The notes under the pieces are model-generated. The model saw only the letters and a program-made list of their open reading frames with translations. It ran no database searches and was not told where the DNA came from. Below are positions 10,520 through 22,589 of a stretch of DNA of 64,000 bases, one piece after another. Positions within the stretch are counted from its first letter, which is position 1, and each line of letters starts with the position of its first letter. Position numbers and translations under genes: made by a program. This stretch comes from Astragalus membranaceus. Lineage: Eukaryota > Streptophyta > Magnoliopsida > Fabales > Fabaceae. The DNA is taken from assembly GCA_039519185.1 (NCBI GenBank), contig CM076848.1, positions 32,972,849 to 33,036,848 of the forward strand, given 5' to 3'.

Positions 10520-11069
10520 AGGGATTTGGGTTGGGTATCTTTAGACGAAAAAATATGAAAGAAAATTAGATAACATGAGAGAGAAAATAATCGATAAGAG
10601 AAATAGACACAAATAACTAAAGGTATGTGTATTTTTCCTGCCCTAAAATCACCCGATCTCTTCCTTGCTTAGCTCCATTGTTATGATTGTTTACTTATAA
10701 ATGACTGCACTTTCTGCATTCACGATTTTTGTTAGTCCTTAAAAATGATTTTTAATACAACTATGCTATATATTACGAAGCTTTTTTCGTTCAAAACTGC
10801 ACGAACGTTGAAAATTGTCATTAAAGGCCTGAATAACCGTACATGATGGGGAAAAATGGAGGAGTAAAAGAAAAATTTATTCGTTGAACTTGAATCCAAC
10901 ATTTTTCCATTTTACTAATATCACTTATCTTTTTGACCAAAACTAATATCATCACTTATAAAACTATTTTATATGGATATTTATATATTTGTGTAGTTAA
11001 AAATTTTCAAATATTGTTTTTGATAAGGAATCACCGATGATGACGATATTAATAATATTAATAATAATG

Positions 11070-11072
<3 letters not shown>
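10520..11072. other. Intergenic sequence without recognised features
   Basis: A/T-rich DNA in which no coding region, RNA gene or transposon end was recognised. Confidence 0.5.

Positions 11073-11158
<86 letters not shown>
11073..11158. repeat. (AT)n microsatellite
   Basis: About 43 uninterrupted AT units. Assembly length may not be exact. Confidence 0.95.
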
Positions 11159-11159
<1 letters not shown>

Positions 11160-11162
<3 letters not shown>

Positions 11163-12560
11163 GCGAGATTTTGCCAGTTTTTTCATAGGAATTAATTCTG
11201 TGTGTCACCTCATATTCATTCATTTTCCACTTAAAACAAAATTATTATCCAATAAAAGCAATTATTTTAAAAAAATTATTATTACTTTAGTCACTTAATT
11301 ACCTTTAAAAATTAAATAAATTACTAAATTTTAATTGTTATACCAATCATCGATCAATATTTGTTATAATTCATATTTAGAATCATGAGTGATCAATCAT
11401 CTTTTATTGTTATGAATATACTTAAAGAAATGCCAATTTTTTCTCATTAAATAAGTTTTTAAAAATTATTTTTAAAATGACATTAATATACTTATAGTTA
11501 CTAATTTTAAATAAGGATAATAATAATGCGCTGCTCTAGGGTTTGCGAATTTCGGTTTGGGGGGGGGGGGGTCTCCATTCTCCCTGTGATCAGGTCCCCC
11601 CAATACCTCTATTGCCTCATCGTCATCCCCCGCCATTTTCCCTCCTTCTTTTCTTTCCTCCAACCCCACATTCCACCCCACCATATTTACCCTCAGCCTT
11701 CCTCCGATGTAGATCTGATTTCTCAAATCTCAACTTCTGTTGCCTTTCAATTTTTGTTCCCTTTCAAGCATGTCGCCATTCCCCATTTATTGTCTATTTT
11801 TCCACTTTCTCCCTCCCCCCGACCTGTGTAGGGGTTGTTTTTGTTTTTCAAAACCTTAACTTCTTTTTTAACTTCTTTTCCCTTTCGTGCTTGACAGCTT
11901 CTTGCTTGTTCTCTTCTACGAGAATTATTTGGTTTTGGTTACCTGTGGTGGGGGTGCTTTGGTGTTAGATCAAGCTTCTCTCGTGTTTGCTTGTTCTTCT
12001 TCAGAATCTATTTTGCGATGCCTTTATCCGTCATGTGCTTTTGGCCAGTTTTGTTCCGGGTTTTGTTGATATTTCTGTTTCATTTTTACTTGGGTGTCAT
12101 CCCACGTTGCCTTGCTCTCCGAGTGTTGTCTTGCTGCCTTATTGGCTTATTGCGGTTATGTTTCCTGCTTGAGACTACGAATTAGATTCAATGAGCAGTG
12201 CTTGTTGGATTCTTAAGTAGAATACAACATAAAGTAGTGACAATAGATATTCTATGTGAAGGCAGACTTCGGGTCCGTTAGGTGTGAGGTTATGCGAGGG
12301 TTTGTCGGTTGTGAACCTTGTGTGATTGGTGTATTTCTGGATTTCCTTAGGCCTCTTTTGTGTTTAGTAGCTATGAGTGTAATGGTGTAGCTTTTGTTTT
12401 GGTTTATTTGAATGTGTTTTGGTAGTTTTGGTGTCTCATGGAGTCTTTATTTAGCTTTGGTGTAGTTTCACCCCAATCACCCTATGTCATCTATTTTCAC
12501 CCTAGGTTTCATGTCTCTTAGGAGTAGTGATTTTAAATTTTTTATAGTTTATTATAAATA
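11160..12560. other. Intergenic DNA; gene-like 5' part without open frame
   Basis: From about 11526 the sequence looks like a transcribed leader: GCTCTAGGGTTTGCG, a run of 11 G (about 11562-11572), then pyrimidine-rich text to about 12180. No reading frame on either strand resembles a protein, and no downstream exon was found. It may be a pseudogene leader, an unannotated non-coding transcript, or a captured fragment. Confidence 0.3.
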
Positions 12561-12564
12561 AAAA

Positions 12565-13990
12565 TTAAGCTTAAATATCATTTACCCCCTGCAAATATCA
12601 CCATAATCCATTTACCCCCCATGCAAAAAAAGGTTTTAAAACACACATTACAAATATTATGTGTTTCTAGTTACCCCCTTCTGTTAATTTTTCTATTAAA
12701 AAATGACGTGGAAAACTGAGATGACGCCAGCACTGACGTCACTGCCACGTGTCACCATATTAATGGACCTTTGTGCCACGTGGCACTGACACACCATGTC
12801 AGCATCCAATGTCATTATGCCCACGTGGCTCTGACATGTGCCACGTCAACAACTAATAGATGGTTGCCACGTGGCAGTCACTTGGCTAAGTGGAGGCACC
12901 TTTGTTACTAAAGAAAGTTTATGTTTTGCAGGGGATGGGTATTGAACTCATGACCTGGTGGTGGTTGGGGCCTCCAATTATTACTAGGCCACAACATGAT
13001 TTGTGTTTTTTTACACAACTACAAATATATATTACATAAAAAATCAGATCAACTTCTTCTCGTTTCTTTTTCTATTTCAATTTGTATCAATTTATTTCTG
13101 GTTCGATTTGTGCTAAGAGTAAACAGATTGATTGAAGAAGATGATGAACCGTTTTTATGGCTCTGGGTCCATTGAAGAAGACAAAGGAATCCAGATCAGA
13201 TTTTTTTTAATCAAAATTAAACAAGAACGAAATAATGGTTTTGCAGAACGAAATAAGAACAAAATTCGTTTTTCAGATCTGGCTTTCATTGAAGACGATG
13301 ATGATGATGATAGGAATGATGTAACAAAATTGATTGCAGATCAGATATTGGCACTGGTTTCATTTTCCTTTATTGATTTCCAAATCGATTTCGTTTTTGT
13401 AGATTTGGGATTGAAACCTAGAAACAAATGTGATATGAAGATTTGGGATTGAACGAACGGTTTCTGGGTTTTGTGGATTTTTTGTTGCTGCGTTTGGTTT
13501 CAATGGCGTTGGAGAAGATGAAGTTATGTTGCTGGTTTTCATTAACGTTTTTTATGTAATATATACAATTAGTTGCCCTAATAATCTCAAGAATTGATGT
13601 AGTCTAATGGTAATAGGGTGTGGGTATGACAAAGTGGTCTTCAGTTTAATACCCATGACCTACCAAAATTTCTATTTTTTTAAGTAACACTATTGCGCCC
13701 CATTGCCAAGTGAGTGCCACGTGACAGTCATCTATTGGTTGCTGACGTGGCACGATGATGACATAGGATGCTGATGTGGTGTGTCAGTACCACGTGGCAC
13801 AAATGTCCAATAATATGGTGACACGTGGCAGTGACGTCAGTGCTAACGTCATCTCAGTTTGCCACGTCATTTTTTAACAGAAAAATTAACAGCTAAAGGA
13901 TAACTAGAAATACATAATATTTGCAAGGTGTGTTTTAAAACTTTTTTTTTGCAGAGGGTAAATGAAGTAGGGTGATATTAAAGCCTAGAG
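12565..13990. mobile_element. Transposon-like element with very long TIRs rich in ACGT-core motifs
   Basis: The left arm (about 12565-13045) and right arm (about 13540-13990) are inverted copies over roughly 450 bp, with scattered differences and small indels. Landmarks in both arms are ACATTACAAATATTATG or its counterpart, GACGTCACTGCCACGTG, GTGCCACGTGG, and at the inner ends ATATATTACATAAAAAA. Each arm has five or more ACGT-core boxes. The interior (13046-13539) has one ORF (13132-13452) with an Asp run that resembles no known protein. A clear TSD was not found, so the class (probably Mutator-like from TIR length) is uncertain. Confidence 0.6.
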
Positions 13991-13999
13991 TTTAACTCT

Positions 14000-14469
14000 A
14001 TTTGCTTTTTACCTCGTTAGTCTATATAATGATAACTAAGATGACTTATTATAAGATGCTAATATAAAATAAATATTTAAGTAGACTAATAGGCCATACT
14101 ATGTTTTCAAAATGCCAAGCCTGAAAAAAAGGCTTATATTTTTTTTAATTATTTTATGAATTTAAATATTATAAATAATTTTCATATCTGATATTCTCAT
14201 AACATAAATGTCGTGTGTGTATATGTGTGTGTGTGTGTTAGGAACTTGAATTTTTTTATTACTGAATTATTGGTGCAAATTCTTCGCCAACTTTATCGAT
14301 GATTAATCTATAGCGAGAAACTTGGTTAGACACATGTTTACCAAGTTTTGTCATTTGTATGGTTCTCCCTTTCTCCTAGAGTTTTTACCACACCAAAAAA
14401 TTTGAACTTCGGTCATTGGATGAGACTCAAACTCCATTACCGTTTAAACCCACCATTGTTGGAAGGAGC
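14000..14469. other. Intergenic DNA with a short TG repeat
   Basis: A/T-rich sequence with a short (TG)n run near 14215-14238. No gene or mobile element end was recognised. Confidence 0.45.
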
Positions 14470-15085
14470 ATGAGTTTTATATCATTATCTGTATTTTATT
14501 TCATGTTTTAAATTTCACACAAGTTCTCTCTATTGGAGGTACTAGTAATGCTTTTTAACTCTTCAAAAAGGGTTTGGAAGCTTGATTCTGTCACGTTGTG
14601 GGAACTAACCTATTTAGGACAGATCCAATTATCATTGGTTAATATCTGTTGCTTTAAAAATCTCATTTCAAAGCTTACTTTTAGGGTCTCTCTTTTTCCA
14701 CGTCCCTCGCTACTCACCCCACACCCCCAAACCCTGCGAAATGAATAATATGTCACTAATGAGATATGCGCTCCATGTTTTTTTTTGGAATTTTTACCGA
14801 TTCAGTTAGAATCAGCCGAAAACTTATGGTTAGGCACACCCGAACGAGTATTTTTTTGAGACACACCTCTCTTTTACACTATTCAGTTGACCTCAACCAA
14901 AATTTTTCGGGAGGCCTCAACCGAATCCACTAGTTTTCCTTCGTGGGGGTGTTTTTGACTTAAGGGTATTTTGGGGATTTAGGGGCTTTGGGGTGTGGGC
15001 TGAGTAGCAAGGGGTGTGGGATAAGTCTGGGCCTACTTTTAAGCCTACAAATATGTGGTAGACTTCTGAAGCCCAAATTAAATAT
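14470..15085. other. Left part of duplicated LTP unit 2
   Basis: It is colinear with 1020-1290 beside LTP-A, beginning ATGAGTTTTATATCATTA and continuing through AATTATCATTGGTTA to CCCAAATTAAATAT. A MITE (14685-15033) interrupts it, and the continuation lies at 31557 beyond the nested elements. Confidence 0.65.
14685..15033. mobile_element. MULE-type MITE with 9-bp TSD
   Basis: A 349-bp element with terminal regions inverted relative to each other: CTCGCTACTCACCCCACACC on the left, and the complement of CTTGCTACTCAGCCCACACC on the right. It is flanked by TACTTTTAG (14676-14684) and TACTTTTAA (15034-15042). The LTP-A flank at about 1230 lacks it. It has no coding capacity. Confidence 0.7.
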
Positions 15086-15516
15086 GGCTTTTTTTACCCC
15101 CCCTATTAGACCGTGTACCCCCACTTTGACCAAACAGGCCATTTTACCCCCACTTTCCCGAAATATCTTTTTTTTGAGGATGATTCCGGAAGTCAGTTTA
15201 TTGATTTTTCCGGAAACACCTCAAAAGAGGTATTTCCGGAACACAAAAATGATTTTCGGAAATACGTCATTTTGGGTGTTTCCGAAAAATTCAATAAACT
15301 TACTTCCGAAAATACCTCTTTTAAGGTGTTTCCAGAAAACATTTTACCTACAGACAGAAACCGTAGGTAAAAGTCAATTATAGTCAAAAATTTTAATTGA
15401 CTTTTACATACGGTTCTGTCCGTAGATAAAGTCATGTTTTTAATAATTGTCATGAGCCAACGGTGTGGTTTGTATAATGGTTGTTTTTGATCTTCAAACT
15501 TGTGCTGATCAGAAAC

Positions 15517-15648
15517 TGATAAACTCTAATTTAGTGTAATTTTAGAGATATTTTTGAATTACTTTTTAGAGCAATTATTACCAAATATATAAATTGTTGA
15601 CTAAATTTGCTCTATATTTTGTAGGAAAGAAGAAAAGATAAAAATGCA

Positions 15649-15693
<45 letters not shown>

Positions 15694-16807
15694 TGTATGT
15701 GTGTTTGGGTTTGAAAGAACAAGAATGTGGCCCAAATTGTGGTGAAAGTGAAGCCCATGATGGAATTGAAGTGCCCAACAAGTTATAAACCTAAGGAACA
15801 AATATAAAAAAAAGGAGCCGCACAGAAAAGGAGAGCACAACAACAAAAGAGATTTTTTTATAATTAAAGAGGGAGCCGTACGTACATAATATACAAACAG
15901 TAGCCGCGGGAGAAAAAAAGTGCACGCAGGAACAGTTGTCGCGCACCAACGGTAACGCCGGTAAGGAGAAGAGAGAGTTTTGGGTACCCGTTCTTGACAC
16001 CGTGAGAGAGCTCTGGAGCAGAAAAAGGAGACAGAAAATTCAAGATAAAGATTTTCTCTAATCCGGGTTATTTTTATCTCTGTAATTTATGACTCCTAAT
16101 TTTATTTCATTGTTCTTGAACACTATGGATAGCTAAATCCTCTTCTAGGGTCTAGGTGGATCTTGTTTGATTAGAGACCTTTTTATGTTTTAATTTATAC
16201 TTTGAGTCCCTAATTTTTATTCCAATTAATATTATCCTATTGCTTTATCACATAATTAGGATTGACAACCCTTTGCATGTTCATAATCAATTAGTTGATC
16301 AGCGACCGTACTGCAATTAGTTGGTGGACCTATAGGATAATTGAGACTATAATTAATGAATGACCAAACTTTAATTTAGTCTTCCAATCATTCAACCTTT
16401 TTGTACCTTATGCTTTCCTTCGATTTAAATTCTAGCATGACCAAACTAGGGTTAATTTAGGGAAAAGAATATTAATCGCGAATGACCAAACGGGTTAATA
16501 GCCTTAGTAAAGGGATTGGTAATTGAATAAAATAAGGGGATTCAGGTAGAATTAGACATAGAGGAATCGAAACTTGCAAGTGAAACCGTGACCCTAGGCT
16601 TCTCTCCATTGGTTAATCTTTACATTTTAATTCTTGCTATTTATTTCTTTTTATTTTTAGTTTCTATAACCACCAAATATTCGTTCGTCTAAATAATAAT
16701 TAATCTTAAGTAGTTTGGTACTTATTAACTAATCCCTGTGGAGACGATATTTTTTATACTACTTCTGCGATAGAGTACACTTGCTCTAGTGTGTTTTTAA
16801 CGCAACA
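15517..16807 (+). repeat. 5' LTR of the Athila-type element
   Basis: 1,291 bp, TG...CA ends, with a (TA)n tract at 15651-15690. The small proteins readable on the minus strand here are by-products of the LTR and recur in the 3' LTR. Confidence 0.9.
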
Positions 16808-16813
16808 AGTTTT

Positions 16814-16831
16814 TGGCGCCGTTGCCGGGGA
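16814..16831 (+). promoter_or_regulatory. Primer-binding site of the Athila-type element
   Basis: TGGCGCCGTTGCCGGGGA starts six bases after the 5' LTR. This is the signature of Athila/Tat elements primed by tRNA-Asp. Confidence 0.8.
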
Positions 16832-16977
16832 TTAATTTAATAATATTAAACGAAAAAAAATTTTTATTGCTTTAGACATTTATTTTAATTCTTGTTTTAA
16901 TTTAATAAAAAGAAAAAAAAATTATATTTAGTTTTTTTTTTATTAGTTAGTTTTATTTTTATTACTATTACTAGTGC

Positions 16978-18483
16978 ATGCTCACCCGCTCCCAGGAGCC
17001 TATTTTGGTTTTTGATCCAGAAATTGAAAGAACTGCTCGAAGGATAAGAAAAGAGACAAGAGTGATGGCTGCCAATCCGAGAAGAACTCTTCGGGACTAC
17101 TTTACGCCCACAGCGAATATCACTACAAGCATAGTCAATCCACCTGTGCAAGCTACTAACTTTGAGCTCAAACCCAGCTTGATTCAAATGGTTCAGAATT
17201 CAACTATGTTCAGAGGTGCACCAACAGAAGACCCGCACACCCATCTTAGAAACTTCTTGAGGGTGGCAGACTCAGTAATTTGTAATGGTGTCACTCCTGA
17301 TGCCATTAGAGTGAGATTGTTTCCATGGTCATTGGCTGACAAGGCATCTGCTTGGCTAGACTCTCAACCTGCTGAGTCCATTACCACTTGGGATCAACTA
17401 AAGCAAAAATTCTTGACCAAATATTTTCCTCCGGGTAAGACTACTAAGATCCGAGGTGCAATAATCAGCTTTGCTCAACTCGAGCAAGAATCTTTGCATG
17501 AAGCTTGGGAAAGATTTCAAGACTTACTCCGAAGTTGTCCACATCATGGATTTGAGAAGTGGCAATTGCTGGAATATTTTTGCAACGGGTTATCTTCTCA
17601 AAATAGGGGAATTATTAATATGGCTTGTGGGGGATCTCTAATGAATGGGGAACCTGCGACAGTATATGACTTAATTGCAGAGATAGCAGCCGATAATGCC
17701 CAATGGGAGACAAGTGACAGACACATTAAGAAATCAGCTGGGATCTACAAGGTTGAAGATGACACTAGTGTTAACATAAAGCTGGATGCTCTCTCTAAAC
17801 AGATGCAATCTTTGATGAAGGTACAAGCTCAATCTACTCCAATAATTACCTCCACTAGTGACATCACGAATAACCTCTGGGGAGGCCTAACTGAAGAAGT
17901 CAACTATCTTGGTCAGAAGAAAAGTGGGTTAAGGCCTGGTATGCAAGAGGCTTTAGTCAGATACATGGAAAAAGTTGGACACCCGTGCATGGGTGTTTTA
18001 TCCAATTACATGGACAGGACTGATGAGAGGTTGCAATTCATTGAAGAACTGATAAAAGCACAGGGCCGGCCAACAACTTCAACTGAAGAGGCCAATTATG
18101 TTCAGAATTCCAACCGGACCCAAAATGACCCTTATTCAAACACTTACAATCCAGGTTGGAGAAATCACCCTAATTTCTCTTGGGGAGGACAACAAAAGGA
18201 GCAAAGCTCGAACTCCTATAAGCCTCCACATGTGCAAAGGCAAGAGGAGAAAAAGTTGGATACCAATGATGTGTTGACAAAGTTTATGCAGCAGACAAAT
18301 GAAGAATTGGGAAGCCTGAAGGGTCAAATCTCAAATCTCATTACTGTGTTGTCTCAAAGGCCTCAAGGCTCACTGCCTACCCAAACTGAGCCCAATCCAA
18401 GAAATGAGCATTGCAAGGCTGTCACTCTCAGGAGTGGCAAGGAGCTGGTTCAAGAAAACAATCAAGACGGGCAGGCACCCTAG
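16978..18483 (+). CDS. gag: Gag-like polyprotein (Athila type), ends at in-frame TAG
   Basis: This is the structural polyprotein of the retrotransposon, forming the virus-like particle in the cytoplasm. The reading has 501 residues from the ATG, with a retrotransposon gag domain at about 75-230 (ASAWLDSQP, TTWDQLKQKFLTKYFPP). A glutamine/asparagine-rich part follows (about 360-470), and TLRSGKEL near the end is a phrase common at the gag-protease border. The frame is closed by TAG (18481-18483) and continues open in the same frame into pol. It could be a nonsense mutation of CAG or a readthrough site. No zinc knuckle was seen, which is usual for Athila. Confidence 0.88.
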   Translation: MLTRSQEPILVFDPEIERTARRIRKETRVMAANPRRTLRDYFTPTANITTSIVNPPVQATNFELKPSLIQMVQNSTMFRGAPTEDPHTHLRNFLRVADSVICNGVTPDAIRVRLFPWSLADKASAWLDSQPAESITTWDQLKQKFLTKYFPPGKTTKIRGAIISFAQLEQESLHEAWERFQDLLRSCPHHGFEKWQLLEYFCNGLSSQNRGIINMACGGSLMNGEPATVYDLIAEIAADNAQWETSDRHIKKSAGIYKVEDDTSVNIKLDALSKQMQSLMKVQAQSTPIITSTSDITNNLWGGLTEEVNYLGQKKSGLRPGMQEALVRYMEKVGHPCMGVLSNYMDRTDERLQFIEELIKAQGRPTTSTEEANYVQNSNRTQNDPYSNTYNPGWRNHPNFSWGGQQKEQSSNSYKPPHVQRQEEKKLDTNDVLTKFMQQTNEELGSLKGQISNLITVLSQRPQGSLPTQTEPNPRNEHCKAVTLRSGKELVQENNQDGQAP

Positions 18484-21400
18484 AAAGAAATACAAGCTCC
18501 TGTTGAGGGGAGCACTTCTGAGGAAAGCAAAAAGGAAAGGGAAAAATATGAGCAAGCAAAGGTAAATGTTCCTTATCCTCAAAGACTTAAAAATGAGCAG
18601 CATGATAAGCAATTTGCCAAATTTCTTGAAATATTTAGAAAATTGCATATCAACATTCCTTTTGCTGAAGCTATTGCTCAAATGCCTAAATATGCCAAAT
18701 TTTTAAAAGAAATTATTTCTAACAAAAGGAAGTTAGAAGGCTTTGAGACAGTTAGGCTTAATGAGGAATGTTCTGCTATAGTTCTAAAAAAGTTACCACC
18801 TAAGCTTAAAGATCCAGGTAGTTTTACTATCCCTTGTACAATTGGTAATTCTCATTTTGAAAAGGCTTTATGTGATTTAGGGGCAAGTATAAATTTGATG
18901 CCTTTTTCTGTTTTTAGAAAGCTTGGTTTGCAGGAACCACATCCTACTAACGTCACTTTGCAGCTAGCTGATAGATCCATTGCCCACCCCCGTGGAGTGG
19001 TGGAAGATGTTTTAGTTAAAGTTGATAAGTTTATTTTCCCTGCTGATTTTGTTGTATTGGATATGGAAGAAGATGAGGAAGTCCCAATTATTTTGGGGCG
19101 TCCTTTCTTAGCTACAGGAAAAAGCTTAATTGATGTTCAACAGGGAAAATTGACTTTGAGATTTGGAGATGAGGAAGTTGTATTTCAAGTCTTGAACTCG
19201 TTAAGAAATCCCTCCTCATTTGCTTCTTGTAATTTTATTCAAGCTATGGATATTAATGATGTGGTTACCTCTGAAAGTTTTGATGGTTTTAGAATTCAGG
19301 ACCCTCTAGAAAAAGTACTTACTTTGCAGGGACTTGGCATATTGCAGGGTGGTGAGGAAGAAGAGTTCTTAATGTTTTTGCAGGCTCACCACCCTCAGAA
19401 AAACTGGAGTAACTATAGATTTGAGGAATTGGAATGGGGTAATACTCCAAATCCCAAACCTTCAATTGAAGAGGCTCCTGAGCTTGAATTAAAGCTTATT
19501 CCTTCAAATATAAAATATGCTTTCTTGAATCCCCCTTCCTCTTTGCCTGTGATTATTTCTGCAGATTTGACAGATACCATGGAGGATAAGCTTTTGAGGG
19601 TATTAAGGGCCAACAAAGAAGCCTTTGGATGGTCTATTCATGATATAAAAGGCATTAGTCCCTCAATTTGCACTCACAAGATTTATATGGAGGATGATTA
19701 CCAACCTCGGGCACTACCTCAACGCCGCCTCAATCCTAACATGAAAGAGGTGGTCAAAAAGGAAGTGATTAAGCTTCTTGATGCAGGTATCATCTATCCT
19801 ATCTCTGATAGCAAGTGGGTAAGTCCTGTTCAATGTGTTCCTAAAAAGGGAGGTACTACTGTGATGGAGAATGATAAAAATGAATTAATTGCAGTTAGGA
19901 AAACTACCGGGTGGCGTATGTGCATTGATTATAGAAAATTAAATGATGCCACCCGAAAAGATCACTTCCCCCTTCCCTTTATTGATCAAATGCTTGAGAG
20001 AGTGGCAGGTCATGATTATTATTGTTGTTTGGATGGATATTCCGGTTATTTGCAAATACCAGTGGCTTCTGAAGATCAAGAAAAAACTACTTTTACTTGC
20101 CCATATGAAACATTTGCATATAAAAGGATGCCATTCGGTTTGTGTAATGCCCCAGCCACTTTCCAAAGATGCATGATGGCTATCTTCTCTGACTTGGTTG
20201 AAAAATGCATTGAGATATTCATGGATGATTTTACCGTCTTTGGATCCTCTTATGAGGATTGTTTACATAACTTGAATTCAGTGTTGCAGAGATGCAGGGA
20301 TACCAATTTAGTGCTCAATTGGGAGAAGTGCCAATTTATGGTACAAGATTGCATTATTCTAGGACATAAGGTGTCCACTAGAGGCATTGAAGTTGATCCT
20401 GCAAAGGTTGAGGTAATTACAAAGTTGCCCCCACCCAATTCTGTTAAGGGGGTCCGTAGTTTTCTAGGCCATGCCGGATTCTATAGGAGGTTTGTTAAAG
20501 ACTTCTCAAAAATTGCAAAGCCTATGACTGACCTCTTGGTTAAGGAGGCCACTTTTGATTTTTCTGACACTTGTTTGAAGGCTTTTAATTGTTTAAAGGA
20601 AAAATTAATTAGTGCCCCTGTTGTTGTTGCCCCCGATTGGTCGCTTCCCTTTGAAATTATGTGTGATGCTAGCGATACTGCTGTGGGGGCTGTTTTGGGG
20701 CAAAGAAAGAATAAGGTATTTTATACCATTTACTATGCTAGTCGTACTCTTGATGATGCTCAAAGAAATTACACTACCACAGAGAAAGAGTTACTAGCTG
20801 TAGTATTTGCATTTGACAAGTTTCGTCATTACCTTGTTCTTTCTAAAGTTATTGTTTATACTGATCATGCTGCCATTAGATATTTGCTTGGAAAGCAGGA
20901 TGCAAAACCCAGGTTAATCAGGTGGATCTTGTTGCTACAAGAGTTTGACTTGGAGATTAGAGACAAGAAAGGCTCAGAGAACTTTGTAGCTGACCACCTC
21001 TCAAGGCTTGACCATAGTGTGATGCAGGCCTTAAATGATGGGGAGATCAAGGAGGTTTTCCCTGATGAGAGACTTTTAGCTGTTTCTACTATTCCTTGGT
21101 TTGCAGACATTGTCAACTACTTGGTGGGTAAGGTTGTTCCCCCTGATTTTTCTTTTCAGCAAAAGAAGAAATTAATTTCTGATGCTAGACAGTACTTGTG
21201 GGATGACCCTTACCTATTTAAAGTATGTGGAGACGAGGTCATTAGGCGTTGTGTGCCTATGGATGAGGTAACTTCTATCCTTGAGCATTGTCACTCTAGA
21301 GAGGTAGGTGGCCACTTTGGCCCAAATAGAACTGCATATAAAGTTTTACAATGTGGTTTTTATTGGCCTACTATATTTAAAGATGTTCATGAATTTGTGA

Positions 21401-22371
21401 AAGCTTGTGATAGTTGTCAAAGGAGTGGCAATATTTCTAGGCGTCAAGAGATGCCTTTAAACAACATTTTGGTTTGTGAGATATTTGATGTATGGGGTAT
21501 TGACTTTATGGGGCCCTTCCCTAAATCTTTTTCAAATCAATATATTCTTGTTGCTGTAGATTATGTGTCTAAGTGGGTAGAAGCTGTAGCCTTACCCACT
21601 AATGATGCTCGGGTGGTAGTGAGATTTTTAAAGAAAAATATTTTTACAAGATTTGGCACTCCCCGTGCAATTATTAGTGATGGTGGCACCCATTTTTGCA
21701 ATAAACAATTTGAAAATCTTTTGAGCAAATATGGTGTCACTCATAAGGTGACAACTCCTTACCATCCACAAACTAGTGGCCAGGTTGAAATTTCAAACAG
21801 AGAGCTGAAAAGGATTTTAGAGAAGACAGTTAGTGGATCAAGAAAAGATTGGTCTTTGAAACTTGATGATGCACTATGGGCCTATAGAACTGCTTTTAAA
21901 ACCCCCATTGGGATGTCTCCTTATCGTCTTGTTTTTGGAAAATCATGTCATTTGCCTGTTGAATTAGAGCATAAAGCACTTTGGGCTTTAAAATTTCTAA
22001 ACTTTGATGCTCAGCTTACAGGTGAAAATAGGTTGCTGCAGCTCGATGAATTGGATGAGCTCCGTCTGGGAGCTTATGAGAATGCCAAGTTATATAAGGA
22101 GCGGACTAAAAAGTGGCATGACAAGCGCATCCAGCAGCGTGAATTTCATGTTGGTGAAAAAGTTTTAATTTATAACTCACGTTTGCGTCTTTTTCCAGGA
22201 AAGTTGCGCTCAATGTGGTATGGACCCTACACTGTTACTCAAGTTTTTCCTTATGGAGTGCTTGAGGTATCTTATGAAGATGGTACCACTTTTAAGGTCA
22301 ATGGGAAGCGTGTGAAGCATTTTGAGGTAGGGCTGAGTCAAGTGAGCTATGTCACTGCCCTCAAGGATTGA
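18484..22371 (+). CDS. pol: Pol polyprotein: protease, reverse transcriptase, RNase H, integrase (Athila type)
   Basis: This is in the same frame as gag, with no stop between 18484 and the TGA at 22369-22371. Domains in order: aspartic protease with [11 protein letters not shown] (about 18871-18903, Leu in the usual D-S/T-G position); reverse transcriptase with active site FMDD (20218-20229); RNase H starting [10 protein letters not shown] (about 20662); integrase with an HHCC zinc finger ending CDSCQRSG (about 21430), and catalytic D,D,E around GIDFMGPF (about 21498), ISDGGTHF (about 21673) and GQVEISNRE (about 21778). All key residues are present. Without a readthrough, translation would stop at 18481, so expression of pol depends on suppression of that TAG. 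Confidence 0.92.
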   Translation, partial: KEIQAPVEGSTSEESKKEREKYEQAKVNVPYPQRLKNEQHDKQFAKFLEIFRKLHINIPFAEAIAQMPKYAKFLKEIISNKRKLEGFETVRLNEECSAIVLKKLPPKLKDPGSFTIPCTIGNSHFEKALCDLGASINLMPFSVFRKLGLQEPHPTNVTLQLADRSIAHPRGVVEDVLVKVDKFIFPADFVVLDMEEDEEVPIILGRPFLATGKSLIDVQQGKLTLRFGDEEVVFQVLNSLRNPSSFASCNFIQAMDINDVVTSESFDGFRIQDPLEKVLTLQGLGILQGGEEEEFLMFLQAHHPQKNWSNYRFEELEWGNTPNPKPSIEEAPELELKLIPSNIKYAFLNPPSSLPVIISADLTDTMEDKLLRVLRANKEAFGWSIHDIKGISPSICTHKIYMEDDYQPRALPQRRLNPNMKEVVKKEVIKLLDAGIIYPISDSKWVSPVQCVPKKGGTTVMENDKNELIAVRKTTGWRMCIDYRKLNDATRKDHFPLPFIDQMLERVAGHDYYCCLDGYSGYLQIPVASEDQEKTTFTCPYETFAYKRMPFGLCNAPATFQRCMMAIFSDLVEKCIEIFMDDFTVFGSSYEDCLHNLNSVLQRCRDTNLVLNWEKCQFMVQDCIILGHKVSTRGIEVDPAKVEVITKLPPPNSVKGVRSFLGHAGFYRRFVKDFSKIAKPMTDLLVKEATFDFSDTCLKAFNCLKEKLISAPVVVAPDWSLPFEIMCDASDTAVGAVLGQRKNKVFYTIYYASRTLDDAQRNYTTTEKELLAVVFAFDKFRHYLVLSKVIVYTDHAAIRYLLGKQDAKPRLIRWILLLQEFDLEIRDKKGSENFVADHLSRLDHSVMQALNDGEIKEVFPDERLLAVSTIPWFADIVNYLVGKVVPPDFSFQQKKKLISDARQYLWDDPYLFKVCGDEVIRRCVPMDEVTSILEHCHSREVGGHFGPNRTAYKVLQCGFYWPTIFKDVHEFVKACDSCQRSGNISRRQEMPLNNILVCEIFDVWGIDFMGPFPKSFSNQYILVAVDYVSKWVEAVALPTNDARVVVRFLKKNIFTRFGTPRAIISDGGTHFCNKQFENLLSKYGVTHKVTTPYHPQTSGQVEISNRELKRILEKTVSGSRKDWSLKLDDALWAYRTAFKTPIGMSPYRLVFGKSCHLPVELEHKALWALKFLNFDAQLTGENRLLQLDELDELRLGAYENAKLYKERTKKWHDKRIQQREFHVGEKVLIYNSRLRLFPGKLRSMWYGPYTVTQVFPYGVLEVSYEDGTTFKVNGKRVKHFEVGLSQVSYVTALKD

Positions 22372-22589
22372 CTTTAGTACCGTCAGGCTCGAGACGTTAA
22401 ACAAGCGCTTCGCAGGAGGCAACCTGTGCTTTATTTTCTCTCATTTTTGTTTTGTTTTGTTTTTAGGGATAAGCTCGGACTACAAGCTCTCTCAGGGAAG
22501 TCACTATTACTCTCTCTCTCTCATTTATTTCTTTTGGTGTCTATTTGATCATTTTGCATTGAGGACCATGCTTCATGCTAGTGTGGGGG

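Noticed and set aside
11526..12185. Several overlapping plus-strand open frames of 60-140 codons
   Set aside because: Pyrimidine-rich leader-like DNA; frames rich in Pro, Phe, Ser and Leu, with no family resemblance and no splice-supported continuation.
13132..13452. 106-codon frame with an Asp run inside the long-TIR element
   Set aside because: No recognisable domain; one interior frame of a short non-autonomous element. Left as part of the element.
18484..18642. Separate start for pol at a TTG codon near 18643
   Set aside because: The frame is open all the way from the TAG at 18481; protein similarity and element structure support a continuous gag-pol frame rather than a new start.
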